Assembly (NCBI RefSeq): GCF_013343235.1
Contig: NZ_CP040094.1
Span: 1,984,501 to 2,048,500 of the forward strand
Source of the DNA: Nostoc sp. TCL240-02
GTDB taxonomy: Bacteria > Cyanobacteriota > Cyanobacteriia > Cyanobacteriales > Nostocaceae
Length of the DNA stretch: 64,000 nucleotides
Direction: 5' to 3'
Part shown: in pieces, positions 16,967 to 24,995 of the stretch
How positions within the stretch are numbered: position 1 is the first letter of the stretch
Layout of the letters: each line of letters starts with the position of its first letter
Position numbers and translations under genes: made by a program
The notes under the pieces: model-generated
What the model was told of the DNA's origin: nothing
Seen by the model: only the letters and a program-made list of their open reading frames with translations
Databases searched by the model: none

Positions 16967-17524
16967 ATGACTTACAACCGTGATAATCGTTCTTTATTCG
17001 TTCTGCCTTCAACCCAGGATCATATTCAAGGTGTACTGAATGCTGCTGTAGTATTCGTAATGTATGGAGATTATGAATGTTTTCAAAGTGCCAATGTCTA
17101 TCGATTGATTAAAGTTGTTCAACAGCAATTGAAAGTTTCGTTTGGAGAAAACAATGTAGGTTTTATCTTCCGTCACTTTCCTCAGGTACAGATTCATCCA
17201 CATGCTCAACGGGCAGCGGAAGCTGTGGAAGCCGCAGCGGCTCAAGGGCAGTTTTGGCAAATGCATGAGATGCTGTTTATCCATCAACAGGAATTGGGAA
17301 ATGGCTATCTAGTCGAGTATGCCAATCGTTTAGGACTTGATATTTCTCAATTTTTACAGGATTTATCCAAGGGAGTGTATGTCAATCGGATCAATGCAGA
17401 CATCGAAGGTGGATTGCGAAGTGGAGTGGAGGCTGCACCCGCTTTGTTTATTAATGGAATTCGCTATTTTGGTCGCTGGACTGTTGAGCAGATAATGGCA
17501 GCCATTGTTGCTGCAAATGATTAA
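16967..17524 (+). CDS. DsbA-like thioredoxin-fold protein with CFQS active site (module A)
   Basis: ATG 16967 gives 185 residues, equal to the module B paralogue; an earlier TTG at 16925 is less likely. The fold markers are MYGDYECFQS, FIFRHFP, GQFWQMHEML and the cis-proline loop AAPALFING. The redox motif is C38-F-Q-S41: the second, resolving cysteine is Ser. Known of thioredoxin-fold proteins: a CxxS site can still form mixed disulfides or act as an isomerase or glutathione-linked enzyme but cannot run the normal dithiol cycle. No signal peptide. It sits between the regulator and the broken hydrolase gene. Confidence 0.85.
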   Translation: MTYNRDNRSLFVLPSTQDHIQGVLNAAVVFVMYGDYECFQSANVYRLIKVVQQQLKVSFGENNVGFIFRHFPQVQIHPHAQRAAEAVEAAAAQGQFWQMHEMLFIHQQELGNGYLVEYANRLGLDISQFLQDLSKGVYVNRINADIEGGLRSGVEAAPALFINGIRYFGRWTVEQIMAAIVAAND

Positions 17525-17569
17525 GGTTTTTGATGCTTATCCCAACAAGTATTTCATAACTTCTATACG

Positions 17570-17578
17570 GACGACAAA
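17570..17578 (+). promoter_or_regulatory. GACGACAA(A) motif, upstream of the hydrolase pseudogene
   Basis: TTCTATACGGACGACAA occurs 45 bp before the ATG at 17624 and at the same distance before the intact copy at 53563, so the spacing is kept between the two. Confidence 0.4.
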
Positions 17579-17623
17579 AACCAGAGATTTCAGCAATTTA
17601 GCAAGAATACAGAGGCGATCGCA

Positions 17624-18218
17624 ATGATGGTTTTTACATGGAAAAAAGTTCAAAAATTATTACTGTGGTTATTTGCATTAAGTGTTGTCGTTGGAATATC
17701 AATGCATCCAACACCAGCCACCTCCAAGGAATTACCTCAAGCGTCCAACTCTAAACCTGCGATCGTTCTCGTTCATGGGGCTTATGCTGGTTTATGTTAA
17801 TGCTTTTGCACCAGATGTCGGTGAAAAGACGAGTGATTTGAATAAAAGGTACGCAGCACCTCCGATTAATACGGCGATCGTGTCTGATGCTGCAAACTTT
17901 CTCTATATCGATCGCGGGAAGTTTCACGAATTTTTTGCCCAGGACATATCGAAGGCTGAGGCGCGAGTAATGGCAGCAACCCAAAAGCCGATCGCCAGCG
18001 CCGCGTTTGAGCAATCACTGAATGAAATCGCATGGAAAACGATTCCTTCCTGGTTTATCGTGACTCAAAGCGATCGCGCCATCAACCCTGAACTTCAACG
18101 ATTTATGGCTAAACGGATTGGTGCTAAGACAAGCGAAGTTAACTCCAGTCATGTTCCTTTTATCTCTCATCCAAAAGAGGTTGCCAAAGTGATTAAAGCA
18201 GCAAGCACGGCTCTGTGA
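17624..18218 (+). pseudogene. Secreted alpha/beta hydrolase, broken by a 215-bp deletion
   Basis: The 5' part from ATG 17624 encodes a signal peptide (KLLLWLFALSVVVG) and PAIVLVHGAYA, then runs into a stop. The 3' part continues in another frame from VNAFAPDVGEKTSD to the TGA at 18216. Compared with the intact copy at 53563, bases equal to 53729-53943 are missing, with a 2-bp TG at the junction (17788-17789). The deletion removes the nucleophile elbow GHSYGG and shifts the frame. No active product is expected. From the junction on, the DNA appears identical to the module B copy. Confidence 0.9.
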
Positions 18219-18315
18219 AGTAATCCCAATTTAACGATTTTTTAGTGAGCCAAGTCCTGCGAACCAATGAGACGCTTGAGAACTGGTCTATCACTTAAAA
18301 GGAAAACTCAAAACT

Positions 18316-18822
18316 ATGAATTTACAAACAACTCAAACCACCACTACTGCTGACGAGTCGGCAATCCGTGCTTTCCATCGCCAGATGATTGATGCTTGGA
18401 ATCGAGGTAGCGGCGAAGGCTTCGCTGCCCCGTTCAGCGAAACTGCCGATTTCATCACGTTCGAGGGCACGCATCTCAAGGGTCGAAAAGAAATCGCTGC
18501 ATTTCATCAGCAAGCGTTCGACACGGTTGTCAAAGGAACACGCCTGGAGGGTGAGGTGGATTTTGTCCGCTTCGTGAACTCGCAACTCGCGCTCATGCTC
18601 GTAGTTATCAGGGTAATACTGCCCGGACAAACCGAAACTTCACCGTCACGAGATTCGCTGCCACTATACGTCATAACGAAAGGCGACGAAGGTTGGCAGA
18701 TCGAAGGGTTACTCAATACCCGGAAGTTAACGCTAGAACGTCAATTCTTCTTAGACGACTTTGATTCACTGAGCGCAGAGGCTCAACGTCAAGTGACCGA
18801 CCTCGTTGCAAGTCTCAAGTAG
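18316..18822 (+). CDS. SnoaL/NTF2-like protein (SgcJ/EcaC type), module A copy
   Basis: The 168-residue protein has the cone-shaped NTF2-like pattern: RAFHRQMIDAWNRGSGEGFA, FAAPFSETADFITFEG, GRKEIAAFHQQAFDT, then a hydrophobic C-terminal sheet. Families of this kind bind small hydrophobic ligands or act as isomerases and hydrolases; the substrate here is unknown. The protein is identical to the one at 54470 and the DNA appears identical too. It begins 97 bp after the hydrolase gene and is probably co-transcribed with it. Confidence 0.85.
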   Translation: MNLQTTQTTTTADESAIRAFHRQMIDAWNRGSGEGFAAPFSETADFITFEGTHLKGRKEIAAFHQQAFDTVVKGTRLEGEVDFVRFVNSQLALMLVVIRVILPGQTETSPSRDSLPLYVITKGDEGWQIEGLLNTRKLTLERQFFLDDFDSLSAEAQRQVTDLVASLK

Positions 18823-18856
18823 CGTCATCAAGCAGATCGATCAAAGGAAATGTAAG

Positions 18857-18905
18857 AAATGGCACGCTTGTTAAGATACAGCCCTTGCCCCAACTGGTTC
18901 CAACA
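18857..18905. repeat. Left-end remnant of a family 1 element
   Basis: AATGGCACGCTTGTTAAG followed by ACAGCCCTTGCC resembles the left end of the element at 22977. No matching right end is present before the SDR gene. Confidence 0.5.
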
Positions 18906-19007
18906 ATGAATGAAGGGTTAAATCTACTGTTCTCAAAGCTATGATGCAACAGAACCGATAACACTTCAATGGTTCATACAAATCCAGAATCTCTATCAGA
19001 TTAACCT

Positions 19008-19757
19008 ATGAAAAAACTAGAAGGAAAAATCGCCCTTGTCACGGGTGGCAATAGTGGTATCGGTCTTGCCACTGCCAAACAGTTTGTTGCTGAAGGAGCC
19101 TATGTCTACATCACGGGTCGTCGCCAAGTCGAACTGGATGCTGCTATAGAAGCTATTGGTAAAAATGTTACGGCTGTGCAGAGCGATGTTTCTAATCTGG
19201 CAGACCTCGATCGTCTGTTTGCCACCATTAAGCAAGAGCAAGGACACCTCGATATCATCTTCGCTAATGCTGGCGGTGGACAAATTGCCCCACTTGGAGA
19301 AATCACTGAGGAACACTTTGACAAAACATTCAACATAAATGTCAAAGGTTTGCTGTTCACTGTACAAAAGGCACTGCCACTGTTACCAGAGGGCGCTTCT
19401 ATTATCCTGAATGCTTCGATTACTTCTATAAAAGGTACGCCAGCATTTAGTGTTTACAGCGCCACCAAAGCCGCCGTAAGATCATTTGCTCGGAATTGGA
19501 TACTCGACCTCAAAGAACGCAAGATCCGAGTGAATGCCATTAGCCCTGGTGTGGTTCCGACTCCTGGTTACGATCATTTGGGACTCAATGACCAGCAGTT
19601 GCAAGAATTTGTGGACAGCCAAGCCAGCGCCATCCCACTGGGACGAGTCGGCAAACCTGATGAAATTGCCAAAGCCGTTGTCTTTCTCGCTTCAGCCGAC
19701 AGCAGCTTTGTGAACGGCATTGAGTTGTTTGTCGATGGCGGTATGGCACAGATTTGA
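19008..19757 (+). CDS. Short-chain dehydrogenase/reductase (module A)
   Basis: A complete classical SDR of 249 residues. It has the cofactor glycine motif TGGNSGIG (12-19), NAG in the fourth strand, catalytic S137, Y150 and K154 (SVYSATKAA), and the C-terminal [12 protein letters not shown]. The arginine after the second strand (TGRR) suggests NADP(H). The substrate cannot be told. The paralogue at 55308 is broken. It starts 185 bp after the SnoaL-like gene, with a family 1 remnant in between. Confidence 0.93.
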   Translation: MKKLEGKIALVTGGNSGIGLATAKQFVAEGAYVYITGRRQVELDAAIEAIGKNVTAVQSDVSNLADLDRLFATIKQEQGHLDIIFANAGGGQIAPLGEITEEHFDKTFNINVKGLLFTVQKALPLLPEGASIILNASITSIKGTPAFSVYSATKAAVRSFARNWILDLKERKIRVNAISPGVVPTPGYDHLGLNDQQLQEFVDSQASAIPLGRVGKPDEIAKAVVFLASADSSFVNGIELFVDGGMAQI

Positions 19758-19856
19758 AGTCCAAAAGGAGTTAAAGATACGAACCCTTTTCTAGCTTCTG
19801 GCAGTTGTTCATAACACGCTCTAGCGAATCCAAATCCACGAACAAAAACTTACTAA

Positions 19857-20112
19857 TACCAATTCTTTATGAAGGCGCACAGAAAAAACCCCACCGCCTG
19901 CGACACTTCCCCTTAGCAAGCTAGCGTGTACACACAAGTCCTTTAGAGTTGTTGCGTAACGTAGGATAAGTTCATTTTTGCAAGGTGATGCAACAAAGGT
20001 GCAGGGCGATGCATCAAAGGTGCAGGTCAAGAGACTTGTGTGTATACCGTAGCCTTAGCAAGGGGAGGTTGAGAGGGGTCAAAATAATATGCAGCTTCAC
20101 AGAGAATTGGTA
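19857..20112. repeat. Outer foldback element (TACCAATTCT ends) holding a nested element
   Basis: TACCAATTCT (19857-19866) and AGAATTGGTA (20103-20112) form the outer inverted ends, and the similarity continues inward (GAAGGCGCACAG against CTTCACAG). A second element is inserted inside at 19921-20053. No gene lies between 19758 and 20289. Confidence 0.6.
19921..20053. mobile_element. Foldback element family 2, 9-bp target duplication, internal 21-bp repeats
   Basis: The 133-bp element has ends CTAGCGTGTACACACAAG and CTTGTGTGTATACCGTAGC. Perfect 9-bp direct repeats CTTAGCAAG flank it (19912-19920 and 20054-20062). The interior contains about 2.5 copies of a 21-bp unit related to GCAGGTCGATGCAACAAAG plus GT. 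It has no coding capacity. Confidence 0.82.
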
Positions 20113-20289
20113 TAAGCTGTTACGCATTTAAGTTGCACATCAACTGGTGAGATTGTCCTTAGTAAACACAAATGACTAATGACGGTCTACACAGAAAATA
20201 GTGCAATATGTAGGCGCGTTAGCTTAACAGCTTAATTGTCTACTATTCGGATTTTTTCATCCATCGCAACGATATATGAGGAGATCGAC

Positions 20290-21729
20290 ATGACAACAAC
20301 GAGCAATTCCGATTTTGCTGCTTGCGAGGCACTACGCCTGCTCGGTCCCGATCCCGAAAACTGGGTGCCCGATCGCCCTGGCATCGATCACAATGTCACT
20401 ATAATAGGTGGCAGTGGTAGCGGTAGTACCTTTGTATTTGCGCTACGGCGTGCTGGGATCGGTCGCGTGACAGAGATCGATGCAGCCGATGATGAGGCTC
20501 ATGCAGGCGTGTGGTTGACGCGAGCGCGGATGAGAACGCTCCGCACACCGAAACATCTGCCTGGCCCAGAACTAGGCATCCCAGAATTGTCCTTTCAAGC
20601 CTGGTACGAAGCGCGGCACGGTGCGGCAGCCTACGCGGAGATCGATCGCATTGAGCGAGTGACATGGGCTGAGTACCTCAGTTGGTATCGGCATTTCCTG
20701 GGTATCCAGGTTCGTTACCAGACGAAGTTGGTGCGGATTGAACCAGTCGCAGGTTTCTTTCGCTTACACCTTGAGGTAAACGGTGTCCCGCTCTTAGAGA
20801 CTACGCGCAAAATTATCTTTGCCAATGGCGTGGCTGGCACTGGTGGCCCATACATACCTCCAGTACTGGCTGACTTACCCCGCACGTTGTACGCACATAC
20901 CGCCGATGCCATCGATTTTGAAGCACTGCGTGGTAAGACTGTGGCGGTGCTGGGTGCGGCGGCTTCAGCTTTCGATGCAGCAGGAGTGGCGCTGGAATCG
21001 GGAGCTAAGGCAGTACATCTATTTGTACGGCGATCGGCGATCGCATCTCTGTCAGTCCTTCGGGTACGGGATTACCCTGGTGCTTACGACAACTATCCCC
21101 AACTACCCGATGCAGCACGCTGGCTCCAGGCTTGGCGCTTTCATCAAGCAGGCACCGCGCCACCCCCGAACTCGATTGAGCGAGCGATCGCTTTCCCGAA
21201 CTTTCACATCCATCTATCTGCACCTTGGAAATCAGCACGGAAACTGGGCAATCGCATTGCCATCGAGGTGAACGATGATGTTTTCGAGTTTGATTTTGCG
21301 ATCGCTGGCACTGGTTACTTCGTTGACCCAACAAAGCGTCCCGAACTAGCCGACTTTGCCCAGCATATTGCCCTCTGGCGCGATCGCTACCAGCCACCAG
21401 AAGACCTGCGCGACGACGGTTTGGCGGCACATCCTTACCTCGGTAGCGCCCATGAATACCAAGAAAAAGTACCTGGCACTGCCCCTTACCTGAAAGACAT
21501 TCACGTATTTAATCCTGCTGGTTTGGTCAGCTTCGGATTGCCAGTTGGTGACATCCATAGCATCCGCCGCGACATACCTGCAATAGTATCGCGTATCAGT
21601 CACGACTTGTTCTTTGAGGACTGGGCGCATCATGAGGCAAGGATCACAGGCGATATTGCCCCCGATTTTGAGGACTCGCTCTATGCTGCGGCGGTGTGGA
21701 AACAACCGATCGAGGCAGCGACTTGCTAG
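20290..21729 (+). CDS. FAD/NAD(P)-binding oxidoreductase (monooxygenase-like)
   Basis: ATG 20290 has an AGGAG site 8 bp upstream and gives 479 residues; an upstream TTG at 20236 is less likely. The N-terminal nucleotide site is VTIIGGSGSGSTFVFALRRAG, shortened here to its key GGSGSGS, a variant of GxGxxG. RTPKHLPGPELG and SFQAWYEARHG are typical of a family of single-component flavoproteins related to lysine/ornithine N-hydroxylases and Baeyer-Villiger enzymes. A second Rossmann motif (VAVLGAAASAFD, about residue 217) would bind NADPH. It has no copy in module B. Base composition is somewhat more GC-rich than neighbouring genes, hinting at separate origin. Confidence 0.82.
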   Translation: MTTTSNSDFAACEALRLLGPDPENWVPDRPGIDHNVTIIGGSGSGSTFVFALRRAGIGRVTEIDAADDEAHAGVWLTRARMRTLRTPKHLPGPELGIPELSFQAWYEARHGAAAYAEIDRIERVTWAEYLSWYRHFLGIQVRYQTKLVRIEPVAGFFRLHLEVNGVPLLETTRKIIFANGVAGTGGPYIPPVLADLPRTLYAHTADAIDFEALRGKTVAVLGAAASAFDAAGVALESGAKAVHLFVRRSAIASLSVLRVRDYPGAYDNYPQLPDAARWLQAWRFHQAGTAPPPNSIERAIAFPNFHIHLSAPWKSARKLGNRIAIEVNDDVFEFDFAIAGTGYFVDPTKRPELADFAQHIALWRDRYQPPEDLRDDGLAAHPYLGSAHEYQEKVPGTAPYLKDIHVFNPAGLVSFGLPVGDIHSIRRDIPAIVSRISHDLFFEDWAHHEARITGDIAPDFEDSLYAAAVWKQPIEAATC

Positions 21730-21894
21730 GTGGACAACCTTTTCACCAGTAACAAAGAATTTCGGCTCTTAAATGATGTCAGTAGAAAGCGATCACCATT
21801 TCACAATCGCAGCCGATCAAGCATCACTGTTAAACCAATTCACTTAACAGTGTCATTTTAACAGATTGTTTACTAATTATCAAAGGAGAATGTC

Positions 21895-22887
21895 ATGGTT
21901 GCTCAAGTAAATTCACAAGCAAAGATTTTGGAAGTTGCAGAAGATCCACGTCTTTCTAAAGAAGTGAAGGCATTTTTGAAAGTGCTGAACTCAGGAGGTG
22001 TGCCTCTAGAGACATTACCTCCACTCGAAGCGCGTCAAGTTCTCGTGGATGCACAGGCTTCCGTTCCAGTAGACCTTTCAGGCATTGAAGAGTCTGAGAA
22101 GACAATTACTGCTGACGGTTATTCGATCGCGCTCAACATCGTGCGACCAGAAGGTGCTAAAGGCATATTGCCTGTGTTTATCTTTATTCATGGAGGCGGC
22201 TGGGTGCTAGGCGATTACCCGACCCACAAACGTATGGTGCGCGATCTTGTGGTGCTTTCAGGGTTTGCAGGGGTCTTTGTCAACTACACGCGCACGCCAG
22301 ATGCTCAGTACCCACAGGCGATCAATGAGATTTATGCTGCAACCAAATGGGTTGCCGAACATGGTGAGGAGATTGGAGTGGATGGCAAGAATCTGGCAGT
22401 GGTCGGCAACAGTGTCGGCGGAAATATGACAGCAGTCACTGCTTTGAAGGCGAAAGAAAACGGAGGGCCACACATCAAGCTACATATCATGATGTGGCCG
22501 ATCGTAGACGCTAGTTTTGAAACAGAGTCGTATCACCAATTTGGTGAGAAGCGTTTTCTGACTACACCGTTGATGAAGTGGATGTATGACATGTACATAG
22601 CTAATCCAGAAAAACGCCAAGATATCTATGCCTCGCCCTTACAAGCTACGGTTGAGCAATTGCAAGGCTTGCCTCCAGCGCTCATTCAGGTTGCAGAAAG
22701 CGATATTCTGCGAGATGGAGGCGAAGCGTATGGGCGCAAGCTGGATGAAGCTGGGGTAAAAGTAACCACCGTGCGTTACAACGGCATGATTCATGACTTT
22801 GGACTGCTCAATGGTTTAGCCGAGGTTCCGGCAGTCCGCTCTCTGTTTGTTCAAGCTGCTGCTGAATTGAAGAAACATCTGCAATAG
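21895..22887 (+). CDS. HSL-family alpha/beta hydrolase (esterase), module A copy
   Basis: The 330-residue enzyme shows the oxyanion motif FIHGGGWVLGD and a catalytic triad S173 (GNSVGG), D270 (ESDILRDGG) and H300 (MIHDFG), all in family positions. No signal peptide, so it is cytosolic. Ribosome site AAAGGAGAATGTC precedes the ATG. The paralogue at 57765 is of nearly equal length and high similarity. Likely a carboxylesterase on small acyl or aryl esters; substrate unknown. Confidence 0.92.
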   Translation: MVAQVNSQAKILEVAEDPRLSKEVKAFLKVLNSGGVPLETLPPLEARQVLVDAQASVPVDLSGIEESEKTITADGYSIALNIVRPEGAKGILPVFIFIHGGGWVLGDYPTHKRMVRDLVVLSGFAGVFVNYTRTPDAQYPQAINEIYAATKWVAEHGEEIGVDGKNLAVVGNSVGGNMTAVTALKAKENGGPHIKLHIMMWPIVDASFETESYHQFGEKRFLTTPLMKWMYDMYIANPEKRQDIYASPLQATVEQLQGLPPALIQVAESDILRDGGEAYGRKLDEAGVKVTTVRYNGMIHDFGLLNGLAEVPAVRSLFVQAAAELKKHLQ

Positions 22888-22976
22888 GATGCGATCGATG
22901 TTTTTGGGGAAAGGAAAAGACGCTCTTCCATCGCTTTGCTGCTTACCGAGTTAGCGTAGCGGAAAAGGGTAAAGCA

Positions 22977-23160
22977 GAATGGCACTAAGTTAAGACACAG
23001 CCTTTGCTGTAACTGGTTCCCAGCCTCCAGGCTAGGAACTAATTTTGAGAGCCTCCGCCTCCAAAGACTTGATCGAAGGCAGAGCCTCTCGAAATACATT
23101 CCTAGGCTACAGGCTGGGAACGATGTGAAACAAGACTTTCGGCTTATCTTAGTGCCATTC
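22977..23160. mobile_element. Foldback element family 1, third copy
   Basis: The 184-bp element has ends GAATGGCACTAAG and CTTAGTGCCATTC. No target duplication could be seen, so it is older or rearranged. The interior has a palindrome around TTCCCAGCCTCCAGGCTAGG and AGGCTACAGGCTGGGAAC. The rest of 22888-23224 shows no gene. Confidence 0.75.
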
Positions 23161-23208
23161 GACTCTGCACCGTTTCACCTTTAAAGGGATCGTAATACAA
23201 ACTACTCT

Positions 23209-23222
23209 CAGGTAATTACCTG
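23209..23222. promoter_or_regulatory. 14-bp palindrome next to the DUF6130-like start
   Basis: CAGGTAATTACCTG is a perfect palindrome ending 2 bp before the ATG at 23225, where it would cover the ribosome site. A second palindrome, CCTTTAAAGG, lies about 20-30 bp upstream. Candidate operators; the module B copy has a different leader. Confidence 0.35.
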
Positions 23223-23224
23223 CT

Positions 23225-23620
23225 ATGAACAGCCACACACCGAGCGCTAGGGACATTATCGGATCATCACCGTTGATTGCGATTGAAAACGAAGCACCAC
23301 CCAAGCTGATTGTCGATCCACCGCTTCCCGAACCACTGGCACAGGGTCGTGTTTTTATTCAGTACCGGACGGAGAACCTGCGCGTGTTGCCGGTGTTCGG
23401 CAAAAGTGCCCTCGAAGTATCGCCGCGCATCGGTCATATCCACATCACCGTTGACGATTTGCCGTGGCACTTTGTCGATGCCAGTGGGGAAACGATCATC
23501 CTGGTCGGACTAGAACCTGGCGTACACAAGGTGCTGATCGAACTAGCTGACCCCACGCACAAAGTAATCACTAGCGAAACTGTAGAGTTCACGCTGCTTG
23601 ATCCTAAAAAATCATCATGA
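23225..23620 (+). CDS. DUF6130-like small protein, module A copy
   Basis: The 131-residue protein has PLIAIENEAPPKLIVDPPLP, then GRVFIQYRTENLRVLPVFG, SPRIGHIHITVDD and GLEPGVHKVLIELADPTHKV. This resembles DUF6130 and related beta-sandwich proteins of unknown function. The conserved HIH and the histidine in PWHFVDA could bind metal (inference). Its stop overlaps the ATG of the SDR remnant by 4 bp (ATGA), as in module B. Confidence 0.75.
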   Translation: MNSHTPSARDIIGSSPLIAIENEAPPKLIVDPPLPEPLAQGRVFIQYRTENLRVLPVFGKSALEVSPRIGHIHITVDDLPWHFVDASGETIILVGLEPGVHKVLIELADPTHKVITSETVEFTLLDPKKSS

Positions 23621-23697
23621 AAAAACTAGAGGGAAAAATCGCAGTTGTGACGGGGGCATCTGAGGAAACGCTGCACATCGCGGGTGGTAGTCATTGA
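23617..23697 (+). pseudogene. SDR gene collapsed to its first and last codons
   Basis: A 26-codon frame reads [15 protein letters not shown], the standard SDR start, and then EETLHIAGGSH, which matches an SDR C-terminus (TGETLHIAGG type). About 220 internal codons are gone with the frame kept. In module B the same N-terminus is at 59394 and a matching C-terminus at 61633, far apart. Junction lies near 23661. Confidence 0.7.
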
Positions 23698-23792
23698 TCT
23701 GTATTAAACTGCTTTTGAGGTAATTCGGTCGGGACGGATTTAATGCCAATTAAATCATACTGAAACGATCGCAATTCCACCGCTTACATACT

Positions 23793-24020
23793 ATGAACAA
23801 CCCTGAAAATCCTCGACTACCTCTGCCGCCTTTTGATCATGAATCCGCTGTCCAAAAAGTCCGAATTGCAGAGAATGCCTGGAACACACGTAGCCCGGAA
23901 CTAGTATCACTTGCTTACACATCGGATAGCGTTTGGCGCAACCGTTCAGAATTTCTATCTGGTCGTGAGGCGATCGCACAATTCTTGACATCCATCCATT
24001 CCCGGACTCACAGAAGTTGA
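23793..24020 (+). pseudogene. DUF1348 (SnoaL-like) protein, N-terminal 66 residues only
   Basis: It reads [52 protein letters not shown], the same as the first 66 residues of the intact 167-residue copy at 59839. It then runs into unrelated SIHSRTHRS and stops. The break near 23988 is also the point where a flavin disulfide reductase fragment begins, so one deletion fused two gene pieces. Confidence 0.85.
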
Positions 24021-24921
24021 GTTTTTAACGAGTGAGTCGATTATGGAGCTAGAATACCTGCCTGAACACCTGCTCGTTCTCGGTAGTGGCTATATTGGTT
24101 TAGAGTTTGCCCAGATGTTTCGGCGCTTTGGCTCTGGTGTTACTGTCATTGGGCAAAGTGAGCAAATCCTGTCACCGCAAGATCCAGATATAGCGATCGC
24201 AGTTCAAACACTGCTAGAACAAGATGGTATTGAATTTTTGCTAAAGGCGAAGGTGTTGAGGGTTGATCGCACTGGTAATGAAACCATCCTGCAAATCCAA
24301 GTTGGCGATCGCTCCCTCAGCCTCCAGGGTTCGCATTTGCTCGTCGCCGTTGGTCGTGCGCCCAATACCGAGAGCTTAAATTTAGCTGCTGCTGGTGTGG
24401 CAACCGATACACGGGGATTTATTCAAGTTAGCGATCGTTTAGAGACGAACATTCCGGGGATTTGGGCGTTAGGCGATATCAATGGCGGCCCACAATACAC
24501 CCATATATCGCTCGACGATTATCGCATTATCAAAGCTAATTTAATTGATGGGGGCAACCGGAGTACAAGCGATCGCCTGGTTCCATCTTGTCTGTTCATC
24601 GATCCAGAACTGGCACATGTGGGTTTGACTGAAACTGAAGCACGGCAACAAGGATATGCCATCCGCGTGGCAAAGGTCGATGCGTCAGCCGTTCCCAGGG
24701 CAAGAACACTGGGTCAAACCGATGGACTGCTGAAGGCGATCGTGGATGCAGATACAGGTCGTATTCTTGGGTGTTCTCTGTTGTGTCATGAAGCAGGTGA
24801 AGTGATTTCAACAGTGCAGATGGTGATGCAAGCTCAGATGCCCTACACCGTTCTGCGTGATGGTATTTTGACTCATCCCACGATGACCGAAGGGTTAAAT
24901 ATATTGTTTTCCAAGTTGTAA
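23989..24921 (+). pseudogene. Class I flavin disulfide reductase (mercuric reductase-like), N-terminus lost
   Basis: The open frame from 23989 reads [19 protein letters not shown], then LLVLGSGYIGLEFAQMF (NAD(P)H-binding Rossmann motif), LLVAVGRAPNTE, GIWALGDINGGPQYTH (second FAD motif) and the dimerisation domain ending THPTMTEGLNILFSKL. About 150 N-terminal residues with the first FAD motif and the redox-active CxxxxC are missing, so no catalysis is expected. An internal ATG at 24043 could still make a 292-residue product. The C-terminus lacks the vicinal cysteines of true mercuric reductase. Confidence 0.82.
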
Positions 24922-24995
24922 AAAGACAGCAATTGCAGACTCAAGGACTTACCAAACAAACGACATTTCATTCTTGAAGGTCAAGTAGATATAGC

